Shown here: positions 33,337 through 40,826 of the stretch, piece by piece
Position numbering within the stretch: position 1 is the stretch's first letter
How the letters are laid out: the number at the start of each line of letters is the position of its first letter
Assembly (NCBI GenBank): GCA_934630705.1
Contig: CAKTWP010000004.1
Coordinates: forward strand, 1 to 64,000
DNA: 64,000 bases
Reading direction: 5' to 3'
Source: an uncultured Clostridia bacterium
Lineage (GTDB): Bacteria; Bacillota; Clostridia; Christensenellales; Aristaeellaceae
Notes under the pieces: generated by a model
Told to the model about the DNA's origin: nothing
What the model saw: only the letters and a program-made list of their open reading frames with translations
The model's database searches: none
Position numbers and translations under genes: made by a program

Positions 33337-34836
33337 TTACTGAATAAACGCTTCCAGGCGGCTCAAATCCACGCCTTCAGCGGAAGAAAGCACCTGATAG
33401 AGGCCCCGCGCCATTTCCTTTACGCCGCCTGCCACATCGCTTTCCAGATTCAGCGGCAGCACCGGATCATGCACGGACAGGCGCAGCAGGAACCAGCCGT
33501 TGTTCATGCCCCCGTCCAGATCGAAATTGATGCGCACGCCCTCCCGGTTATCCGGCGCAATATGCCATCCGGGCGCAAACGCGGCGTGATCCATCACCTT
33601 TTCAATGGCAGCCCTGCCTGCGGCACGGAAATCCTCCTGGGTAATATTCATGCGGATTTCGGCGCTTTCAATAGGCTCCTGCAGATCTGCAATCAGAGAG
33701 GAAAGCTCCTTGCCCTCCTGCTTTAAGCGCATGGCCTCGCAGATCAGCACCGTCACCAGATACATCCCATCGTCCAGAAAATGGTTTTCCCGCAGGGCGG
33801 CATGGCCGCTGGTTTCAATCGCCAGCGGGCAGTTAATCCCCGCTTCATTGAGGCGGATGGCCTCATCGATCACATTGCGGTATCCCCGCTTATAGCGATA
33901 ATGTTCCCCGCCCCATTCCATAATGAATTTGGCCAGCCCCGAGGAGGTAACAGAGTCTGTCACGATAGTGGCCCCAGGCATTTTATCCAGCAAAATAGCG
34001 GAGATCAGCGCGATCAGACGGTTGCGGTTGATTTCCCGGCCGCTGTGATCCACAATGGCGGCCCGATCGCAGTCCGCATCGAAAATCACGCCCAGATCCG
34101 CCCCCACCTTCACCACCGCTTCGCTGATGGAACGCATGGCTTCTTCATTTTCGGGGTTGGGGATATGATTGGGAAAATGGCCGTCAGGCTCCAGGAACTG
34201 GCTGCCTTCCACCCATGCCCCCAGATCCTCCAGCATTTTCGCATAGAAGCCGCCCGCGCCGTTGCCCGCGTCCACCACCACATGCAGCCCCAGCAGCGGC
34301 TTGGGAATATCCGTGTCCAGTCCACTGCGCACGCGATTCTCCAGCTGCCGGCAATAGACCGGCAGGAAATCCCGATTGAGCATGGGCGCGCTGCCTCCCT
34401 GCAGGGGCAGATCGCTTTGGGCAATAGCCAGAATCTCATCCAGCTGATCGCCGGAAATGCCGCCCTCACGCGTGAAAAACTTCATGCCATTCCGGTCTGC
34501 GGGATGATGGCTGGCAGTAATCATGATCGCGCCGTCGCAGGCAAAGCCTTCCGTAATCAGGCTCATATACATGGCAGGAGTGGTACACATCCCGTAGGAT
34601 TCCACCTGTGCGCCCGCCTGACGGCAGCCCTCCGCCGCGGCTCCCAGAAGCGTTTCGCCGGTCAGCCGGGAATCGCGGCCCAAGGCAACCCGGGGGTTAT
34701 CCACACCCCGTTCCTTCAGCCAATGGACAAAGGCCCCCCCAATGCGGGATACCGCCGCTTCGGTGAGCACGGCCTTGTCCCCCAGCGCAATTCCTCGCAC
34801 GTCCGTTCCGCTTTTGAGTGCGCTCCAGATACTCAT
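33337..34836 (-). CDS. Phosphomannomutase/phosphoglucomutase family enzyme
   Basis: A 499-residue alpha-D-phosphohexomutase. Four signatures are seen: active-site phosphoserine TASHHPADRNG, metal loop DADCDRAAI, sugar loop (IETSGHAALRENH) and phosphate loop region near the C-terminus (REGVRINF). It interconverts 1- and 6-phosphate forms of hexoses; whether mannose or glucose is preferred cannot be read from the sequence. Its start overlaps the DUF2461 gene end by 4 nt. Confidence 0.93.
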   Translation of the reverse strand: MSIWSALKSGTDVRGIALGDKAVLTEAAVSRIGGAFVHWLKERGVDNPRVALGRDSRLTGETLLGAAAEGCRQAGAQVESYGMCTTPAMYMSLITEGFACDGAIMITASHHPADRNGMKFFTREGGISGDQLDEILAIAQSDLPLQGGSAPMLNRDFLPVYCRQLENRVRSGLDTDIPKPLLGLHVVVDAGNGAGGFYAKMLEDLGAWVEGSQFLEPDGHFPNHIPNPENEEAMRSISEAVVKVGADLGVIFDADCDRAAIVDHSGREINRNRLIALISAILLDKMPGATIVTDSVTSSGLAKFIMEWGGEHYRYKRGYRNVIDEAIRLNEAGINCPLAIETSGHAALRENHFLDDGMYLVTVLICEAMRLKQEGKELSSLIADLQEPIESAEIRMNITQEDFRAAGRAAIEKVMDHAAFAPGWHIAPDNREGVRINFDLDGGMNNGWFLLRLSVHDPVLPLNLESDVAGGVKEMARGLYQVLSSAEGVDLSRLEAFIQ

Positions 34837-35537
34837 ATCTTCCCTCCCTGTTCGTCCAATTGGTTCATTGCTTCTTCCACGCAGCCCCGCATCGCCTGAT
34901 ACAGGGGCGCAAGCGCCGCGAAATCCGCATAGACCCGATCCACCAGATCGGAACGCTGAATGATTTCCATCGCGGCGGATTGCTTTTCCGCATAGACCTC
35001 CCGCTTCTTATACCAGGGAACCAGCACCTCCGGCAGCTGCTCCGGAACCGGCATCTTCTTCCATTCCCGGCCGCTGAGCGAAAAGCCCCGGCTTTGCAAA
35101 ATGGGCAGCAGCCGCAGATAATCCTCCGGCTGCGCGGCCATGCGCCGGCGCATGGCGTCCATCATCCCCCGGTTTTCGCCCCAGACGCCCAGCCCCCAGT
35201 TCACGCTTTCGGGCCGAATCTCGATCCAGTAAAAAGGCAGGCCGTCCTTATCCATGGCCGCCTGGCGAAAGGCCACCCACAGGTGATCCCGATAGGGGGA
35301 TTTATCCTTGGAAAAGCGGGTATCCCGGTTAATCCGGGAAAGGCATTTGGCAGGCCGGATTTCAAAATCCGGATCAATCAGCTGCATTTTCGGGCCAAGC
35401 GCTTCAATAAACGCATAAAAGGGCGCGCGCACTTCCTTCTGGTACCGCTCGCGGTTCGCATCCATAAATTCCTTGCTGTTATGAAATCGCAGATCCAGAA
35501 AAAACGGCAGCACCCCTTTTCCAAAGCCCGTAAACAC
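34833..35537 (-). CDS. DUF2461 family protein
   Basis: A 234-residue protein of the DUF2461/TIGR02453 family, of unknown function: FLDLRFHNSKEFMDANRERY near the start, then FSKDKSPYRDHLWVAF and GLGVWG. GTG 35537 is preferred, with GAGGAGG 8 nt upstream; a TTG seven codons earlier would lie on that site. It has its own promoter and leads into the hexomutase and transketolase genes by an ATGA overlap. Confidence 0.85.
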   Translation of the reverse strand: MFTGFGKGVLPFFLDLRFHNSKEFMDANRERYQKEVRAPFYAFIEALGPKMQLIDPDFEIRPAKCLSRINRDTRFSKDKSPYRDHLWVAFRQAAMDKDGLPFYWIEIRPESVNWGLGVWGENRGMMDAMRRRMAAQPEDYLRLLPILQSRGFSLSGREWKKMPVPEQLPEVLVPWYKKREVYAEKQSAAMEIIQRSDLVDRVYADFAALAPLYQAMRGCVEEAMNQLDEQGGKI

Positions 35538-35572
35538 GTTTGCAGCCTCCTCGCACAAAATACCACAAATAT

Positions 35573-35601
35573 ATTATACTTGAAACCCGCCCCGATTTCA
35601 A
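35573..35601 (-). promoter_or_regulatory. Promoter for the DUF2461-hexomutase-transketolase unit
   Basis: On the minus strand TTGAAA (35596-35601) and a perfect TATAAT (35573-35578) are 17 bp apart, about 36 nt before the GTG start. Confidence 0.8.
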
Positions 35602-35701
35602 CCCTTGCGCCCCGGTCAATTTCGACAAAAGAATACGGCGTTTTATTTCCAATAACACTTTTTCCCAAATAAACAGAGCCTCCCCCGGACACAAATTATA
35701 C

Positions 35702-35794
35702 TGTCAAGGAAGGAACCAACACCCCTTCCTGACACCCGGCACATATCCCCCATGCCGCCGTGAATTGAAGGGAAATCCTTCACATCACAGCGGC
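35702..35794. repeat. Two hairpins upstream of tnpV
   Basis: TGTCAAGGAAGG (35702-35713) pairs with CCTTCCTGACA (35724-35734) with one bulge. A second hairpin closes with GCCGC (35754-35758) and GCGGC (35790-35794), with GTGA/TCAC and GAAGG/CCTTC inside. They occupy the leader of the tnpV gene and may be part of the element boundary. Confidence 0.45.
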
Positions 35795-35822
35795 TTCTTG
35801 CTGCTTACAAGGAGGTAACCCC

Positions 35823-36173
35823 ATGGAACTCAACTACTACTGGCACGGCGACATTCTCCTTCCGGATATAGGCTTGACTGCCGAGGAGCAGCAGCCCTTG
35901 GGCAAGTACGGCATGATTCGCCGGCACTATCTGGAGGAACACAGACCCGGCTTGTACACCCAAATGATCCTGTGCGGCACGCTGTATGAGCACCTGCATG
36001 AGGTGGATCGTATCTGCAAAGAACGGCTGGAGCACATGATCCCCCGGATGGCGAAGGCAGAAGGCGTGGATGAAGCCTTGAAGTCCCGTGACCAAATGGA
36101 GTGGGTGCGTCGGATGAACAGCATTAAGGCGAGAACGGAGGAAGTGCTGTTTGCCGAAATTGTCTACGAGTGA
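35823..36173 (+). CDS. TnpV family transposon-encoded protein
   Basis: A 116-residue protein matching the TnpV family of Tn4451-like and other clostridial mobile elements (MELNYYWHGDILLPDI, then LGKYGMIRRHYLEEHRPGLY and LCGTLYEHLHEVD). The role of TnpV is not established. AAGGAGG lies 8 nt upstream. No recombinase (TnpX or other) is nearby, so it is a remnant or cargo of an element that has lost its mobility genes. Codon use and AT content of the surrounding non-coding DNA differ from the neighbours. Confidence 0.88.
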   Translation: MELNYYWHGDILLPDIGLTAEEQQPLGKYGMIRRHYLEEHRPGLYTQMILCGTLYEHLHEVDRICKERLEHMIPRMAKAEGVDEALKSRDQMEWVRRMNSIKARTEEVLFAEIVYE

Positions 36174-36181
36174 ATTTTCCG

Positions 36182-36210
36182 TTGGAGTGGTGGCTTGTCC
36201 ATCACTCCAA
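36182..36210 (+). terminator. Hairpin after tnpV
   Basis: TTGGAGTG (36182-36189) and CACTCCAA (36203-36210) form an 8-bp stem about 8 nt after the tnpV stop. There is no clear T run. Confidence 0.4.
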
Positions 36211-36250
36211 TGCTTCCTGCATGTTACGCTCCTGTCCGCATTTTTATTGT

Positions 36251-36323
36251 AAATATGCACGATATGTACCGAATATGCATGAAATTATTGCAAATATGCG
36301 CAGATATTCATACATTTATGCAC
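36251..36323 (+). repeat. Iteron-like direct repeats
   Basis: Four related 10-mers occur at near-regular spacing: AAATATGCAC (36251), GAATATGCAT (36271), AAATATGCGC (36292) and ATTTATGCAC (36314). Their ATGC cores start at 36255, 36275, 36296 and 36318, steps of 20-22 bp or two helical turns. The stretch is very AT-rich and non-coding. It looks like a binding-site array, such as replication iterons or recombinase arm sites of a lost element. Confidence 0.45.
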
Positions 36324-36430
36324 TCTTTTTAGGGAAGCTTAAGCGCAGGTACATTTATCCCATCCGTGCTCAATTTTGCCCTCAGAAGGCGAACATTGCC
36401 TGAAAATGTGGATTTTGGGCAACCTCCAGA

Positions 36431-36772
36431 CTACCGTTTTCCATTCCGTTTTTTCTCCTTCTGATACTTTCCACGGCAGACATCGGAGCAGAACTGCATG
36501 TCAGATCGCCTGGCGACAAAGGCTCGGCTGCACTGGCTGCAAATGCGCAGGGGAATGGTGCCGTTGGACAAGCTCAGGGAAAACAGGAACTTGATGGCCA
36601 GCATCAGCGAGTGAAAGTCCCAGACCATGCGGGTGGTGTCTCGCAGTTCCAGATGGTAGCAGGGCGCATTCCCCTTGAAACAGGCAATCCCCTGCCGGTA
36701 CAGGTTCAGCGAATCATTATCCAGCTCGTCCTTATCATAACCACCGTACCCTTGATTCTTGCTATTATCCAC
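36431..36772 (-). CDS. Possible truncated zinc-finger protein, mobile-element associated
   Basis: A 113-residue frame beginning at GTG. The C-terminal part has CSQCSRAFVARRSDMQFCSDVC (key C-x2-C and C-x3-C pairs), a zinc-knuckle pattern that is common at the end of element-borne DUF proteins in Clostridia. A short basic tail (KYQKEKKRNGKR) follows. No ribosome binding site is evident at the GTG, and the frame continues upstream a further 17 codons to a stop, so the 5' end is probably lost. Function unknown. Confidence 0.45.
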   Translation of the reverse strand: MDNSKNQGYGGYDKDELDNDSLNLYRQGIACFKGNAPCYHLELRDTTRMVWDFHSLMLAIKFLFSLSLSNGTIPLRICSQCSRAFVARRSDMQFCSDVCRGKYQKEKKRNGKR

Positions 36773-37019
36773 CGTTGTGATTAAAATGGTTTCCTGGCCG
36801 GCAATCCATTGGCATCACGATATACGGATGGCGGCCGTGGGGATGGCGCTTGAAGCTGGCTATCCGCACCGACAGGGTATCAACGTCAACCCTCAGAAGA
36901 AAATTTCCGGTGATCCCCAACCACTTTTCAGGTCGGATACCCATGCCCGATCTGCTGGCAGTCCAGATTCGGGCAGGAGTCTGAATGTCTTTTGAAATCT
37001 CGTGTCCGGTTTTTGTTGA
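36765..37019 (-). pseudogene. Open frame without start, possible gene remnant
   Basis: An 84-codon open frame runs from just after a TAG to a TAA that overlaps the GTG of the neighbouring zinc-finger frame. It contains GHEISKDIQTPARIW, then GIRPEKWLGITGNF and KRHPHGRHPYIVMPMD, which looks like protein rather than noise, but there is no start codon or ribosome binding site at its 5' end. I recognise no family. It is best treated as a decayed fragment of the same element. Confidence 0.3.
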
Positions 37020-37022
37020 CTA

Positions 37023-37590
37023 GTGCAATGTGTTGGCATGAAGCTATACTATGTTTACCATACAAATCACCTCGTTATAATGATTCGATGTGATTTACCA
37101 AATTCCTTTTGGTTAATTTTTTAACAGTTTTATTTGCGAAGGGGGAGATGTCAGAAAGTCTGACTGAAAGGGTGCGTTGGATTATTAGCGTACTTCACCG
37201 GAGGAGTGGTGGGCTCTTCCTGATTATTTCCTAACTTTTTGTGCATTTGCCCTGTGTCCAAGTTTTAGTTTACCACTCCATTCCCTCCATTGCACATGCA
37301 AAAACCGCCCCACGATCAGGGCGGAAATCAGAATGCACCAATTTAGAAGGATGCAGAGGATATTTCATTCTTGAAAAGTGAAGAGGGTAGTTTTGGGGTA
37401 GTATGTTGACTGGCGGTTCAGAAATGCCTTGATTTTGCCTGACTTTTTGGGTGCGTTTATCTGGAAGTGACTTCCCCAAAGGGGAATTGCGGCAGTGATG
37501 AAGAAAATATTGACTCACCCCTTGACAAAACAACTTCCAGGAGAGGTTCTGTACTCCGTTCATTCATACACGCAAGACGCAATTTGCTTT
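37023..37590. other. Gene-free AT-rich stretch with element-end features
   Basis: No credible gene is seen. The stretch holds a small palindrome (GTCAGA 37150-37155 with TCTGAC 37159-37164) and, at 37465-37530, a sequence whose minus-strand reading (FPFGEVTSR) is a pattern I associate with ends of clostridial mobile DNA. It separates the tnpV remnant from the HTH-ADP-ribosylglycohydrolase gene. Confidence 0.4.
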
Positions 37591-39189
37591 TTATTTGTTT
37601 GCACCGTCCGCCGCATGTACCAGATGATCCAGCGTTTGCTCGGCCCGTTCCCGGATGCTTACCGTACCCACGCCGAAAACGGCGGTATGCAGCTTGTCCT
37701 GCACAGGCCTTGTCCATTCCGGGTCAATGGCGGAAGCGCCGTTTCGCATGCCCAGCACGGAGCCCACGGTGGCGCCGTTACAGTCCGTATCAAAGCCGGT
37801 TTCCACTGCCATACAGATGGATTTTCCATAGTCCCCGCCGCCATACAGCAGCGCTGCCGCCACGATCATGGCGTTGGCGACGGTGTGGCACCAATCGTGG
37901 CCAAGAAACTCATCAAACCGGCGATGAATCCCGGCAAACATCTCCTGCTGGGATACGCCGTTGCGCCAATTATTCACCACGGCCTCCACGGCCTCATACA
38001 GCCGCGAAGAGACGGGCGCCTGAGACAGCCCCGCTTCGATAATGGCCGGAATATCCTGTTCCACCGCCGCCTGGGCAATCATGGCTGCGGCAAACATTTC
38101 TCCGTAAATGCCGTTTTTCACATGAGAAATAGATGCATCCCGCCAGGCCATTTCAGCCGCCATGGCCGGGTCCCCCGGATTGATATAGCCGAAATAATCC
38201 CCGCGAATCTGCGCGCCGATCCATTCCCGGTAGGGGTTCTGAAACAGCGCCGTATTGGGCGGCTGATAGCCCTTGATGATATTGCAGTAAGCCACCCGTT
38301 CCGCCGTAAAATAGGCGCGCTTGGGCTGCAGATCAATCCAGCTCCGCGCCACATCCGCCGGCCGGAAATCCCGGCCGCAGCGACGCAGCAGCTCCTGCGC
38401 CAGCACCACATAGTTGGTGTCGTCGTCTGCCGGCATGCCGTCCACCCGGTCGGCCCAGCAGCAGTCTTCAAACGCGCCGTATTGTGCCTTCACTTCATCC
38501 TTAAAATCGGATGCAAGGATATAGCGGCGCATGGGCCAATTGCCCGTGGCCTTAAGAAACGGATGCAGCCGGTCGGTGCGCCAGCCCTCCACAGGCTTCC
38601 CCAGCAGGCAGCCGCAAACCCGGCCCAGCCATGCCCCATGGATTTTCTCCCGCAGCACGGCTTTCCCCGGCACAGGCTTTTTCTCCGGCTGCTTTTCCGG
38701 GCGAAGCGCCTGAATCTTGTCCAGCTCGGAGGGCTCGTTATAGGGATAATCCGCTCGCTGCGGCGCGGCCTGCACCAGATCAAACAGCACGTCCGCCAGC
38801 CGTGTTTTCGCTTGTCCCGCAGGAAGCGCGTCGACTGCCTGGAACAGCGTTTCCAGTTCAGCCAAAGCTTTGCCCTCGTCCATGCACTGACGATATTCCA
38901 CCATCAATTCGCCATAGGCTTCGCAGGGATCCTGACTGGCATAATCCGGCTGAATCAGCGCATCCTGATGCAGCTCCTGCTTCATGCGCATGTCCTTGTC
39001 CAGCACCAGCGCATCCAGGCTCACGCGGAAGCATTGGGCCAGCCGAATCAGATTATCCAGCTCCGGCACGCCCGCGCCGCTTTCCCATTTCTGCACAGCC
39101 TGACGGGATACCCCCAGCTCTGCCGCCGTTTTTTCCTGGCTCCAGCCCTTTTCCTGCCGAAGCCGCGCCAGTTTTTTATGCAGTTCCAT
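37591..39189 (-). CDS. HTH-XRE domain fused to ADP-ribosylglycohydrolase
   Basis: A 532-residue fusion. Residues 1-62 are an XRE helix-turn-helix (GWSQEKTAAELGVSRQAVQKWESG). Residues about 65-175 are a linker with helices and a Lys/Pro-rich hinge. Residues 180-532 are an ADP-ribosylglycohydrolase (ARH/DraG) domain: GAWLGRVCGCLLGKPVEG, metal aspartates in ADDDT (254-258) and TGFDTDCNGA (D467, D469). Such enzymes remove ADP-ribose from proteins or other acceptors. Joining one to a DNA-binding domain suggests a regulator that senses or removes ADP-ribose. It has its own promoter, with an inverted repeat upstream. Confidence 0.88.
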   Translation of the reverse strand: MELHKKLARLRQEKGWSQEKTAAELGVSRQAVQKWESGAGVPELDNLIRLAQCFRVSLDALVLDKDMRMKQELHQDALIQPDYASQDPCEAYGELMVEYRQCMDEGKALAELETLFQAVDALPAGQAKTRLADVLFDLVQAAPQRADYPYNEPSELDKIQALRPEKQPEKKPVPGKAVLREKIHGAWLGRVCGCLLGKPVEGWRTDRLHPFLKATGNWPMRRYILASDFKDEVKAQYGAFEDCCWADRVDGMPADDDTNYVVLAQELLRRCGRDFRPADVARSWIDLQPKRAYFTAERVAYCNIIKGYQPPNTALFQNPYREWIGAQIRGDYFGYINPGDPAMAAEMAWRDASISHVKNGIYGEMFAAAMIAQAAVEQDIPAIIEAGLSQAPVSSRLYEAVEAVVNNWRNGVSQQEMFAGIHRRFDEFLGHDWCHTVANAMIVAAALLYGGGDYGKSICMAVETGFDTDCNGATVGSVLGMRNGASAIDPEWTRPVQDKLHTAVFGVGTVSIRERAEQTLDHLVHAADGANK

Positions 39190-39222
39190 CTATTACGCCT
39201 CCTTTGGCATTTCACTGGCCCG

Positions 39223-39252
39223 ATTATATCAAAAAAGCCGGACGCAAGGCAA
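39223..39252 (-). promoter_or_regulatory. Promoter for the HTH-ADP-ribosylglycohydrolase gene
   Basis: On the minus strand TTGCCT (39247-39252) and TATAAT (39223-39228) are 18 bp apart, about 35 nt before the start codon. Confidence 0.65.
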
Positions 39253-39271
39253 GCGCGTCCGGGCAGCAGAT

Positions 39272-39292
39272 TTTGCCACGATTTGTGGCAAA
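39272..39292. promoter_or_regulatory. Perfect inverted repeat, candidate operator or terminator
   Basis: TTTGCCAC (39272-39279) and GTGGCAAA (39285-39292) are separated by 5 bp. The repeat lies 3 nt after the cupin stop codon and about 20 bp upstream of the -35 of the HTH-fusion gene. Without a T run it is a poor terminator; as an operator for the XRE domain it is well placed. Confidence 0.5.
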
Positions 39293-39295
39293 CCG

Positions 39296-39625
39296 TTAAA
39301 ACACAACCACCAGCAGCATCTTGAACTGCTCCTGGCCAAACACCGCATGGGGATGGCCTGCGGGCATCACGATGGATTCGCCGGTATGGAGAATAGACTC
39401 CTGACCATCAATGGTGATCCGGCCGGTGCCGTCCAGGCAGGTCACGAACGCATCACCGCCGGAGGAATGCGAGCTAATCTCCTCGCCCTTGTCAAAGGAA
39501 AAGAGGGTCACGCTGACGGCGTTATTCTGCACCAGCGTTTTGCTTACGATCTGGCCCGCCTGATAGGCCACCTGATCTTTGAGGGTCAGCACCTGCGCCT
39601 TGTCGATATTCTTCATAATGCCCAT
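39296..39625 (-). CDS. Small cupin-domain protein
   Basis: A 109-residue single-domain cupin (ISSHSSGGDAFVTCLDGTGRITIDG, then MPAGHPHAVFG), with the two cupin motifs and candidate metal-binding His and Glu residues. Proteins like this bind small molecules or metals; function is unknown. The start follows AGGAG by 8 nt. It precedes the HTH-fusion gene in the same direction, separated by an inverted repeat and a promoter. Confidence 0.85.
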   Translation of the reverse strand: MGIMKNIDKAQVLTLKDQVAYQAGQIVSKTLVQNNAVSVTLFSFDKGEEISSHSSGGDAFVTCLDGTGRITIDGQESILHTGESIVMPAGHPHAVFGQEQFKMLLVVVF

Positions 39626-39658
39626 AGGTTCTGCTCCTATTACAATAAATTTGGACAG

Positions 39659-39685
39659 GAAAGCCGGGCAGCCAGTCCGGCTTTC
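39659..39685 (-). terminator. Hairpin downstream of the HTH/LexA-like gene
   Basis: GAAAGCCGG (39659-39667) pairs with CCGGCTTTC (39677-39685). It lies about 70 nt after the regulator gene on the minus strand and before the cupin gene, separating the two units. Confidence 0.55.
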
Positions 39686-39752
39686 TTTCCATCTCTTGCC
39701 TAAGCTACAATAAGGGGAGCAACTGGCTGACCATGTGCTCCTTGGGCTTCTT

Positions 39753-40484
39753 TCAAGTCAGGTCCGCTTCCAGGCGGACGCAGCGGCCCACGAACGTGAG
39801 CTCATGATAGTTTTTGATTTCGCTTTCGCAGCTATCCTCATAGCGCTGAAGCATGGCCTGGTAATCATTGAGTCGCTTCACCTTCCGCAGCACCCGGCCC
39901 TGGGACGTTTGCAGCAGCATAATCGCCCCATCCACCGCCGCCTGGGCCGGCACCACCAGCAGCAGATCTCCCCGCTGCACCCGGAACCCCCGCAGCTGAT
40001 TATCCGGCGCCACAAAATAAAACACCTTGTCCGGCGCAGCGCCTTCGATTTTGCCGTTGGTAATAGGCAGCAGCCGATGATCCACTTCCTTCATCACCGC
40101 GTTATAAACCGGCACATGCTTAAGCACGCCGCTGAGCGCATCCAGCCAGATGGAGCCCTGCACCCCAGGGTCGGTCTCTGCCACAGCCTCGGCCTTGGGC
40201 GCTTTTTCGGCCTTGCGGCTCTCCGCTGTCTTGGCAATCTGGGGCACGGCAGACTGCAAATCCACCGTGGCGGCGATGTCATCCAGCGTGAAATCCGCCT
40301 CGGTATGCTCCTGCATGCCCATGGCCTTGAGAATGCGCCGTGCCTGATCATCGGCAATGATACGGGTTCCCTTCTCCACCTCCATCAGGTATTTATCGCT
40401 CACGCCGCATTTTCGGGCCACCTGCTTGTAGGTCAGGCCCTGACGTGTGCGTTCCAGACGAATCAAATCGCCCAATCTGCTCAT
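39753..40484 (-). CDS. XRE regulator with LexA/S24-like C-terminal domain
   Basis: A 243-residue protein. Residues about 3-65 are an XRE helix-turn-helix (LGDLIRLERTRQGLTYKQVARKCGVSDKYLMEVEKGTR). A Lys/Ala-rich linker follows. The C-terminal half (FRVQRGDLLLVVPAQAAVDGAIMLLQTSQGRVLRKVKRL) has the beta-strand pattern of the S24/LexA fold, but the catalytic Ser is not evident at the expected position, so it is probably a non-cleaving relative. It follows barstar by 51 nt in the barnase operon and may control it. Confidence 0.7.
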   Translation of the reverse strand: MSRLGDLIRLERTRQGLTYKQVARKCGVSDKYLMEVEKGTRIIADDQARRILKAMGMQEHTEADFTLDDIAATVDLQSAVPQIAKTAESRKAEKAPKAEAVAETDPGVQGSIWLDALSGVLKHVPVYNAVMKEVDHRLLPITNGKIEGAAPDKVFYFVAPDNQLRGFRVQRGDLLLVVPAQAAVDGAIMLLQTSQGRVLRKVKRLNDYQAMLQRYEDSCESEIKNYHELTFVGRCVRLEADLT

Positions 40485-40535
40485 GATACTTCCTCCTTGC
40501 TTTTTTCCGCGCGGAAGCGTCTGCCGTCCCGCGCC

Positions 40536-40826
40536 TTAATCAATAAAATCCACATCTCCCGGGAAAAGCGACACCTGCAAGTCCGGGTTTTCCTTCGCCG
40601 CGTCCAGCAGCACGGTCATCAATCCCGTCCATGCATCCCCCAGCTGCGCGGACGCCCTGGCGCATTGCTCAATGGAAAGCTGCGTGGCGGGCAGATCGGT
40701 GAGACAGTCGAAAAGCGCATCCAGGTTATGGCCGTAGTGATCCGGAAATGCCAGCGCACCGGCCAGCGCTTCGTGAGCCTGGCGGGCCGTTTGCCAGCCT
40801 GCCGCAGAAAGCAAAACCCGCTTCAT
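40536..40826 (-). CDS. Barstar family ribonuclease inhibitor
   Basis: A 96-residue cytosolic protein of the barstar family. The inhibitory helix FPDHYGHNLDALFDCLTDLP keeps the barstar residues equivalent to D35 and D39 (here D36 and D40) that plug the barnase active site, while Y29 and W38 are replaced by His and Phe. Its start overlaps the barnase-domain gene by 4 nt (ATGA), the expected toxin-then-immunity order. It should protect the cell from its own RNase before export. Confidence 0.93.
   Translation of the reverse strand: MKRVLLSAAGWQTARQAHEALAGALAFPDHYGHNLDALFDCLTDLPATQLSIEQCARASAQLGDAWTGLMTVLLDAAKENPDLQVSLFPGDVDFID

Noticed and set aside
31213..33726. 837-codon plus-strand open frame
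   Set aside because: It is the antisense of transketolase, with the same His/Gly/Gln-rich composition and no domain.
36759..36995. 78-codon plus-strand frame in the mobile scar
   Set aside because: No ribosome binding site and less protein-like than the minus-strand frame on the same bases.
36181..37220. Similar GGAGTGGTGG stretches near 36184 and 37203 as element end repeats
   Set aside because: Only about ten bases match and both positions are inside the AT-rich stretch, so the match is not strong enough to define element boundaries.
37270..37563. 97-codon minus-strand frame near the HTH fusion
   Set aside because: Low-complexity, no start signal, and its sequence resembles mobile-DNA end sequence rather than a gene.
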